Shown here in pieces: positions 7,671 through 13,379 of a stretch of 13,379 bases of DNA. This stretch comes from Podochytrium sp. JEL0797 (Eukaryota; Chytridiomycota; Chytridiomycetes; Chytridiales; Chytriomycetaceae). The stretch is from contig JADGJG010000726.1 in the NCBI GenBank assembly GCA_027596195.1, positions 1 to 13,379 of the forward strand, given 5' to 3'. The notes under the pieces were generated by a model. It saw only the letters and a program-made list of their open reading frames with translations. It made no database searches and was not told the DNA's origin. The translations under genes and the position numbers were made by a program. How positions within the stretch are numbered: the stretch's first letter is position 1; each line of letters starts with the position of its first letter.

Positions 7671-9809
7671 ATGCTCGATCCAATCCGCCGCCTGTCTTCA
7701 CGAGCAACCTCTCCAACGTCACCCACTGCACCGACACCGAAACCAAAGCCCGTTGTGAAAGCAGCTGTATTCGTGGTCCACGGGATGGGTTCGCAACTCG
7801 AAGGGTACGGGAAATTCGACAAAAACCTGTCCGAGCTACGCAAAACATGCGGTGAAGTTCTCCTTGAGGACATTAATGGCGTGCGATTCGAGCCAGACGA
7901 GGTTGCCTGGGTTCCCATTGAATGGCACTCGCTGGTCCACAAGTGAGTAACTTGCGATCGAACGACGCCCTTTTTCTAAACTCGTTCTACAGCCTTCCCA
8001 GCGTCGATGCAAGAATGCAGCTCGTGACACTGCCAACTACTCCCATCTTTCGACAAATTAACAACGACATGTTGGCCGACGTTCTGTACTTTTTCTCGTC
8101 GTTCCACGGCGCCAAGGTTCGTGTTCTTGTTTTGTGACATTTGTCATCGCATCGTTGTCAGACTAATAGTAATAATAATAAACCAGGTTGTTCAAACCGT
8201 GGCCAAAGTTCTGAACCAGCAATACGCGAAATTCATGCGCGAGAATCCCGAATTTAACGGCCCCGTTTGCATTCTCGCACACAGCTTGGGCGGAACCATC
8301 ACGTACGATCTGTTGGCCAATCAAGACATTGCCGTCGACTTTCCCGATACCGAATCCGACGGCCCAGAGAGCGTCACCAGCAACCCAAGCAAAGGGAAGG
8401 AACCCGCGTCGAAATCGAATGCATCGTGCAGAACCCATTATGAAATTACGTACCCCAAACTCAACTTCAAACCCGATATGCTCATCACCCTCGGAGCCCA
8501 AGTCGCTGCCGTCATGATCATGCGAGGACAATCTCCCTCCACCTACGCACTACCTCCCGATATTCTCTACCACAACGTCTTCCATCTCTACGACCCCCTC
8601 GCGTACCGAATCGAACCCCTCATTGATTCTCGATACGCCGAAATCTCGCCGCAACTCATTCAACGCCCTTCGAGTTTGACGAAAGGCTTCAACCTCGCAT
8701 ACTACCACTCGCTCAGTCAGCTCTTCAGCTCGTACCTTCCGTCACTCCCGCAAATGCCCAACGACCTGAACCTCCAGAGCATGCTTCCTGCTGTGGGCAT
8801 GTCGTTTTTGCCTGATTTGGGTGGATTCGCGTCGGGTCCAACCACGTTGGCGATGAGCAAGAGTTTCAGTGATGTGAGGAAGGCGATGGTGGAGAGCATG
8901 TATAGCTTTGCTGGGGCTGCGAGTGGGTTGTTTGATGAGATGCAGGAGGGGAGGAAGAGAGGACACGAGACGGTGGGGGAACTGGAGGACGAGAGTGAGC
9001 AGAGGCCGAAGCACAAAAGGAGACGCATTGAAGAGGGAGCAGTGGTGGAGGGAGGTTCTTCGAATGGAGTGGCGGCCGATGGGACGGGAAAGTTTGGCCG
9101 GAAGATTGCGAAACCACGCACTTTGAGGAAGAAGGCGTCCATGACTGAAGCCAAGGAACCCTTGTCCGTGGAAGTTGCCTCTACCGAACCATTGTCCAAG
9201 CAGCGAGAGAATTTAGACCCCAACTTCATCTCTCCGACGGCCCTGGCGGACGGCGTGATGGAAACGATTCGCTCTTCTTTCCGTCGCGTTTCTGCCGCAT
9301 TTACGTTGTTTGACGAGGACGAAACCAGTGATTCCGAGTCTCCTGTCCCTGGTCTTGTGGGTATCGCTCGGTACGAGGAAACTTCCACCGTCTTCACGCA
9401 ATCGAGGTCTCAATCTCCCGTACGCTACAATTCGTCCCCGAAACCAATCCAACCGCATCGAATGCCATCCCAAGAAGACGTTGCAATGGTCTTGACGGAA
9501 GAACTGGCTGCTGCTGCTGAACGACGCCTCAAGCGACCAACAACGAGAGCCGCGCGGGACCCCTCGCCGGCACGACAATCCACCCCACCCGGCGAGCAAG
9601 CGGACGAATCAAATGATGAGGAGGAGAACGCACTTCCGTTGAAGGAGAGACTGGATTATTTCGTGACGGAGACTGTGATGGAAAACACGGTTCATCAGTA
9701 TTTGATTGGAATGCGCGCGCATTTTTCGTATTGGCGGAATCACGACATGATGTACCATATAGTGTCGAATTTGTTGGCTCTAAAGAAGGAGCAGAGCGAG
9801 AAGAAATAA
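7671..9809 (+). CDS. DDHD-domain phospholipase (phosphatidic acid-preferring PLA1-like), copy B
   Basis: Exons 7671-7942, 7993-8116 and 8187-9809 encode 672 residues, with 50-bp and 70-bp introns at the same positions as copy A. Catalytic landmarks are AVFVVHGMGSQ, AHSLGG (Ser ~165), the Asp residues at ~229 and ~268, and the C-terminal His and Asp at ~644 and ~652, so the enzyme looks intact. Its N-terminus starts MLDPIRRLSSRATSPTSP and is unlike that of copy A (MDSSQAASKETPTSTPSS). Over the shared part of exon 1 the two agree at about 46 of 62 residues, while exons 2-3 differ at only about 12 of 581 positions (hand count). Copy-specific changes include N for D before the elbow, T for A after it, and K for E at the last residue. 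The gene has its own promoter, shared divergently with the RRM gene. It ends 27 bp from the stop of the convergent coiled-coil gene, and an AATAAA overlaps its stop codon. Confidence 0.9.
7960..9796 (+). repeat. Right arm of 1.84-kb inverted repeat
   Basis: This is the partner of 3836-5672. The inner edge is at GAACGACGCC inside intron 1: the first ~17 intron bases differ between copies and the remainder is identical. The outer edge is four to five codons before the stop. The spacer between arms is 5673-7959 (2,287 bp) and holds both first exons, both promoters and the RRM gene. Confidence 0.9.
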
Positions 9810-9810
9810 A
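9805..9810 (+). terminator. Polyadenylation signal overlapping the DDHD copy B stop
   Basis: AATAAA spans the TAA stop (9807-9809). The paralogous site at DDHD copy A has the same overlap (GGAATAAAC on the minus strand). Confidence 0.55.
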
Positions 9811-9835
9811 CCAGGCAGAGAAATTTATTGTGGTG

Positions 9836-9841
9836 TTTATT
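9836..9841 (-). terminator. Polyadenylation signal overlapping the coiled-coil gene stop
   Basis: On the minus strand CCAATAAACACC contains AATAAA overlapping the TAA stop, and a second AATAAA follows at 9829-9824. With only 27 bp between the convergent stops, the two mature 3' ends probably overlap. Confidence 0.55.
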
Positions 9842-10502
9842 GGTACAACAGAGTTCCCAAAACGCGTTGTATTTTCGTATCTGCTCTCTCCGCTTCAGTT
9901 TCGTCGTCTGAAATGGCGCGCTTGAGTCCTTTCGCGGACAACGACGCGTCTTCAATGACACAGTCCATCAGGTCTGCTTCCATCACATCCCTCCCTAACG
10001 TCATTTTCTCCTCCCCCTTCTTCACCGATCGCTTGGCAAGTTCCCAGTCGTGTTTGACAGCGACGAGAAGATGCGCTTGGTCAACAACACTTCTTTTCGT
10101 CTCCGCCAGTTGCGCTTCCAAATCCGCAAGCCGATTGATGGCAGAATTGCATAGGGAATCCGAATGTGGTGGAGAAGTGGTTGAAGGAATCGGAGGAAAG
10201 GGGTCGAGGGGTTTCGGAGGGGAGAGCAGTGCAAGGACTTGATTCATTCGATTCAACTGACGAGCTTCAGTTTGAATCCCCTCCGACGTACGGATCGCGT
10301 CTGCCACAACAGTCCATGCATGATTCGTGTGTGGACGCGAGACTGTGCGGGTCAAATCATTCCCGAGAACCGCAATCGCCTTCTTGACCACCAAAATGGA
10401 ATCCTTTAGTCTCCGCTGTGTGTCCTGGAGACTGGTGAGGATGGAAATCTCAGATTGGTATTGTTTCGCGTATTTCGAAACGGATTCTTTCGAGGCTTCC
10501 AT
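9837..10502 (-). CDS. Coiled-coil protein of unknown function
   Basis: A single exon encodes 221 residues from ATG 10502 (MEASKESVSK) to TAA 9839-9837. I do not recognise the family. Residues ~1-93 look helical with heptad-like hydrophobic spacing. A proline-rich linker (about 94-113) follows, then a second strongly helical, charged stretch (~118-165, with LADLEAQLAE). The C-terminal ~50 residues (MEADLMDCVIED, LKRAISDDETEAERAD, IQRVLGT) form a separate conserved block, and this block alone is what survives in the fragments at 3640, 1206 and elsewhere. Helix-linker-helix form suggests a scaffold or complex subunit, but that is inference. It converges on DDHD copy B with 27 bp between stops and diverges from the tail-anchored protein gene. 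Confidence 0.7.
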   Translation of the reverse strand: MEASKESVSKYAKQYQSEISILTSLQDTQRRLKDSILVVKKAIAVLGNDLTRTVSRPHTNHAWTVVADAIRTSEGIQTEARQLNRMNQVLALLSPPKPLDPFPPIPSTTSPPHSDSLCNSAINRLADLEAQLAETKRSVVDQAHLLVAVKHDWELAKRSVKKGEEKMTLGRDVMEADLMDCVIEDASLSAKGLKRAISDDETEAERADTKIQRVLGTLLYQ

Positions 10503-10538
10503 GAGGTAGATCGAATGCAATGAAAAATTCTTAAAACA
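10503..10538. promoter_or_regulatory. Very short divergent gap between coiled-coil and tail-anchored protein genes
   Basis: Only 36 bp separate the two ATGs if the first Met is used for the tail-anchored protein; the gap is 132 bp if Met33 (10635) is used. The core promoters must overlap each other or coding sequence. No TATA element is obvious. Confidence 0.35.
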
Positions 10539-11429
10539 ATGCACACTCTCCCTTCCAATCTTGCGATTTGCAAGTCAAGCAGCGCGTTGGGAATCAACAA
10601 GAAAGGTCCTCGAAGCGATTCAGCCACAAAGTCAATGTTTGGTCTTGTGGCCGGACCCCCCATCCTCCCAACCAAGCCTCGACTCAACAAGTTCACGGAA
10701 TTGGTCGCCCCCGCGTCTCCCGTGCCATGGTTTATCAAAGATCACAAGGAAAGCGATATTCTGGACAGTGAGGTGCCAGAACTTGACTCTGAGGCGAGTA
10801 GTCCTGACGATCCAGATCCTCGTGGAAGAGGACACGCTCTTGATAACACGCGCCAGTCTCCGACGCGATCGAGAGAGTCTTCCGCTCAAAGAATCTCTGC
10901 GTCTCGCGAAAACAAGCCTCCAGGCAACCATCCTGTCGTGAAATCTCAATATTCCTTCAAGGACATTATCGCTTCCGTTTCCAAAAATAACTCGGACGCG
11001 AACCTGAATCCCTTGGAATCTCAAGAGTCTGGGTTCGAGTATAAGACTGCCAAGCGTCTTTTAAAATTGGATTCCACGCTCATGAACAAAGACGACATGC
11101 ACCGTTATTTGGACGAGGCCATCACACCCATCGAGAAAAGACTGTTTGAGTCTTCGGAATCAATGTATCTGATGGATTCTCTGCTCTTGGAGCTTCACAA
11201 AACTCCGGCCGGTCCTGCCTCGGATGTCGTGCCGAACGCGAAACAGGAGGATCCTTTGCCAGAAGCCAAGAGCAAACCAGCTGGAATGGGTTCCATCGTA
11301 AGTGACGCTTTGAAGGTTCTCGTTTCCACAAGTGTTGTGGTTGCTGTTGGGTGTTTTGTGTTTGGAGCGTTGACGGCAAGCAAGGGTTCCAAAAAGAGTC
11401 GTAACTCTGTCTTTCGTTTCTTTAAATGA
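10539..11429 (+). CDS. Predicted tail-anchored membrane protein
   Basis: One uninterrupted frame of 296 residues. The ATG at 10539 has A at -3, the favoured context; an alternative start at Met33 (10635) would give 264 residues and more promoter space. There is no N-terminal signal peptide. The first two thirds are hydrophilic and Ser/Pro/Asp-rich (about residues 70-130), probably disordered. Next comes a more ordered block with KTAKRLLKLDSTLMNKDDMHRYL-type amphipathic helices (~165-225). The only membrane segment is at the extreme C-terminus (~260-280, VLVSTSVVVAVGCFVFGALTA), followed by a 16-residue basic tail (SKGSKKSRNS...). This is the layout of tail-anchored proteins inserted post-translationally into the ER or mitochondrial outer membrane. 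The strongly basic tail leans to mitochondria or peroxisomes, but this is weak. No family is recognised. The stop TGA overlaps an AATAAA (11429-11434), and the next gene starts 50 bp on. Confidence 0.75.
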   Translation: MHTLPSNLAICKSSSALGINKKGPRSDSATKSMFGLVAGPPILPTKPRLNKFTELVAPASPVPWFIKDHKESDILDSEVPELDSEASSPDDPDPRGRGHALDNTRQSPTRSRESSAQRISASRENKPPGNHPVVKSQYSFKDIIASVSKNNSDANLNPLESQESGFEYKTAKRLLKLDSTLMNKDDMHRYLDEAITPIEKRLFESSESMYLMDSLLLELHKTPAGPASDVVPNAKQEDPLPEAKSKPAGMGSIVSDALKVLVSTSVVVAVGCFVFGALTASKGSKKSRNSVFRFFK

Positions 11430-11434
11430 ATAAA
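11429..11434 (+). terminator. Polyadenylation signal overlapping the tail-anchored gene stop
   Basis: TGAATAAAA: the last base of the TGA stop is the first A of AATAAA. A T-rich stretch follows before the MATH-BTB start. Confidence 0.5.
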
Positions 11435-11479
11435 ACATTCTTTTTCATTATTCGCGATTATTTTCTCACTTCAAATATT

Positions 11480-13307
11480 ATGCGTATTAAACTCGGGGAG
11501 GTTTCGCGATCAGTCTCTCTCGAGATCCCGCGGTTCTCGACACACTCGGACGAATCCGTGGTGGTCTCCTACGGTGCCAATCCGTTCCTTGTTTGGTGAG
11601 CCTTGCACCTAACTTCCTTGCCCTGTTCTCAACCAATCGTAGTGGCAGAAAGTGGGGTTTGAACGTCTATCCGACTGGCCACGCCGATAGCCGCACAACG
11701 AGAGTCGAAGTATACGTCCATGTGTATGCACGCAACGAGCGTGAAACAGAGGCCGAGTTCTTGCACTGGCTCGAGGTGATTTGACAGGCTGAGCCCCTCT
11801 TGCTATCTCCTTTCACCTCTCCGCCTCCCTAACACACACACACACACAGAGCAAGAAACTGCACTTCAACTTGACACTCTCAGAACCTGCGCCGCAAGCT
11901 CTTCATGTCTCATACTCGTCACACCGCCATTGGTCCGACATGGTGAGACAGCTCCACGTGTCTCCTCGTCAATCTCATCTATGTAAACAACAGGAAGACG
12001 GTGCGGGATGGTGGTACTTCTCTCTCGACACTCCTGCCCCGCTGCTCGCACTCACGAACGACACTCTCCTCGTATCCCTCGACTTCGACGAATCCACAAC
12101 CACACTCCTCTCCCCGCTTCCACACCTTTCGCTGCATCAGCGTCGAATGTCAAAAGACGGACCTGTGGTTTTGAATCCTGTGTCGCTGATGAACCGTGAT
12201 CGAGGATCCGCAGTGCCGCCGAATATCGCAAACAGGGAATTATCGGTCCCGTTGTTTCCGGCCGCAGCAGGATGCGATCCCGCCTTGGCCGTGTTGTTTG
12301 ACAATCCCGCCTTTTCGGATTACACTTTCCTTGTCGACGATGGCGCTATTTCCCCGACTACGCGCGAAATCCACGTCCAGAAATGTTTCGTGCAAGCCAA
12401 ACTGCCCGACTGGCACCCAACTCCTCAATCGTACCAAGAACACGTCACCGATATCCTATACACGTCTCTCCACTCCTTCCTCACATTTCTCTATTCGGGA
12501 CGCCTCCCGCTCCTCGAATCCCCACTCCCCTTGGACCCCACTGCCCTCGCCCACATTCACATACTCAGCGAGCAATACGGACACAAGGACTTGCAGCGGT
12601 TTATTTCGCGATATTTCTACTCGTCCGTTTCTGCGGGCCCGCCACATGCGGCTGTGGAGTTGTTGGTGCAGCTTGGAGGTAGGAGTGATGCCGTTCAAGA
12701 GATGCTTGTGTTTTTGGTTTGCAAGAATTTCGCGGGAGTTCGTGGCTCTACTGCGTTCAAGGAATTGATTGAAGGGTGTGTGGTGGGTGGGAAAAGGGAG
12801 GACCGGTGTGTGCGGAGCAAACGGTTCCTTGCGATTCTGCGGCGGCTCCGAACGACCCCTACTGCAACCCCGACCCCCACCACCACCCCCACCCCCACCG
12901 CATCACATGTTTGCATGGCAGAACGCACGTTTTCAGACGAAGGATCTTCCTTTGTAGCGAATGGCGCCGGAAGCGCGGAATCCTCCTTCAGCGCCCCAGC
13001 CTCACTCACGGGAATCCACTCCGTCTCCAACACACCCACCCCATCCCTCCTCCACCCCTCCGTCCCATTAACTCCACGTCGATCCAACGCGTTCCGTTCG
13101 CTCTTGTTCACGCCGTCTGTGGCGGACGTGCAGTTCGTCGTGGAGGGGAAACCCATCTACGCTCAAAAGTGCATCTTGTCGCAACTGAGCGAGTTTTTCG
13201 AGCTCATGTTTTCTGGGGCGTGGGTCGAGAGTCAGGCTGGGGTGATGACAGTTGTTGAAGTGACGGATTTCTCATACGAGACCTTCCATGACATGTTGAC
13301 TTACTTG
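11480..13307 (+). CDS. MATH-BTB-BTB protein, 3' end beyond the window
   Basis: Four exons are readable: 11480-11595, 11643-11775, 11850-11942 and 11994-13307 (552 codons). Introns of 47, 74 and 51 bp each restore the frame. Exons 1-3 encode a MATH domain (~residues 5-112) with SLEIPRFS, FLVCGRKWGLNVYPTGH and KKLHFNLTLSE. Exon 4 holds a first, divergent BTB domain (~217-315; AFSDYTFLVDD, then FLTFLYSGRLP and LSEQYGHKDLQRF). A 3-box/BACK-like helical part follows, then a Thr/Pro linker, then a second BTB (~488 on; VADVQFVVEGKPIYAQKCILSQLSEFFELMFSGAW). Exon 4 appears to end at a GTGAGG donor (13308), after which the sequence becomes poly-G, so the C-terminus is not seen. MATH-BTB proteins such as SPOP recruit substrates to cullin-3 ubiquitin ligases; that role is inferred. 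The ATG at 11480 sits just before the MATH fold and only 50 bp after the preceding gene's stop. Confidence 0.85.
11832..11848 (+). repeat. (AC)n microsatellite at an intron acceptor
   Basis: An uninterrupted ACAC run of 17 bases ends in the CAG acceptor of MATH-BTB intron 2. Length changes here would alter the branch-to-acceptor region but not the coding frame. Confidence 0.8.
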
Positions 13308-13309
13308 GT

Positions 13310-13311
<2 letters not shown>

Positions 13312-13368
<57 letters not shown>

Positions 13369-13379
13369 GGGGGGGGGGG
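13312..13379 (+). repeat. Poly-G tract at the window edge
   Basis: 56 consecutive G, one T at 13368, then 11 more G, starting right after the putative exon 4 donor. This is either a homopolymer tract inside an intron or, more likely, a sequencing/assembly artefact at a contig end or gap. No gene content can be read from it. Confidence 0.9.

Noticed and set aside
3836..9796. Inverted repeat as an assembly or foldback artefact
   Set aside because: The arms carry scattered substitutions, the first exons and promoters differ, and the flanks differ (truncated versus full coiled-coil gene). A chimeric-read artefact would give perfect arms and symmetrical flanks.
3836..9796. Inverted repeat as the terminal inverted repeats of a large DNA transposon
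   Set aside because: The arms consist of coding sequence of a conserved enzyme. No transposase lies between them and no target-site duplication is apparent at the outer edges.
12196..12768. 190-codon plus-strand frame within the MATH-BTB region
   Set aside because: It is an off-frame shadow of exon 4; the frame from 11994 stays open for 438 codons and carries BTB motifs.

Overview
The window reads as a compact nuclear genome, most likely of an early-diverging (chytrid-like) fungus. The genes use the standard code and most introns are only 47-75 bp with GT...AG ends. Intergenic gaps are tens to a few hundred bases. There are no bacterial-type operons, Shine-Dalgarno signals or phage genes. 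The fungal placement is inference from gene structure and gene content; I cannot place it to genus.

Layout from left to right. (1) A seven-transmembrane, class A-like receptor gene (42-980, +). (2) A graveyard at about 1021-1860, holding three echoes of the 3' end of a coiled-coil gene and a frameshifted 3' remnant of a DDHD phospholipase gene. (3) A second, intact receptor copy (1985-2926, +). (4) A small secreted-protein gene (3111-3434, +). (5) A truncated coiled-coil fragment (3640-3795, +) facing a full DDHD-domain phospholipase gene, copy A (3823-5946, -). (6) A glycine/glutamine-rich RRM RNA-binding protein gene with five coding exons (6222-7301, -). (7) DDHD copy B (7671-9809, +), tail to tail with the full coiled-coil gene (9837-10502, -). 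(8) A tail-anchored membrane protein gene (10539-11429, +), divergent from the coiled-coil gene. (9) A MATH-BTB-BTB gene (11480 to the window edge, +) that runs into a poly-G tract.

The main signal is structural. The unit 'coiled-coil 3' end facing DDHD 3' end' occurs three times: intact at 9.8 kb, partly eroded at 3.8 kb and badly decayed at 1.3 kb. The stop-to-stop gap is 27, 27 and about 24 bp. The two full DDHD genes form a large inverted repeat. Each arm is 1,837 bp with no length difference and is nearly identical, including intron 2. The high identity stops sharply inside intron 1 and a few codons before the stop. Exon 1 and the promoters lie in the 2,287-bp spacer and have diverged (about 74% protein identity over the shared part of exon 1). 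This points to gene conversion between inverted paralogues. It also predicts that recombination between the arms would invert the RRM-containing spacer and swap promoters and N-termini between the two phospholipases without breaking either reading frame.

Functionally the neighbourhood mixes signalling (7TM receptors), lipid metabolism and membrane trafficking (DDHD phospholipases), RNA regulation (RRM protein) and probable ubiquitin-ligase adaptor function (MATH-BTB). I see no shared pathway that can be claimed from sequence. I found no RNA genes, transposase, CRISPR array or recognisable defence system. The most unusual items are the converting inverted phospholipase pair and the repeated coiled-coil tails.
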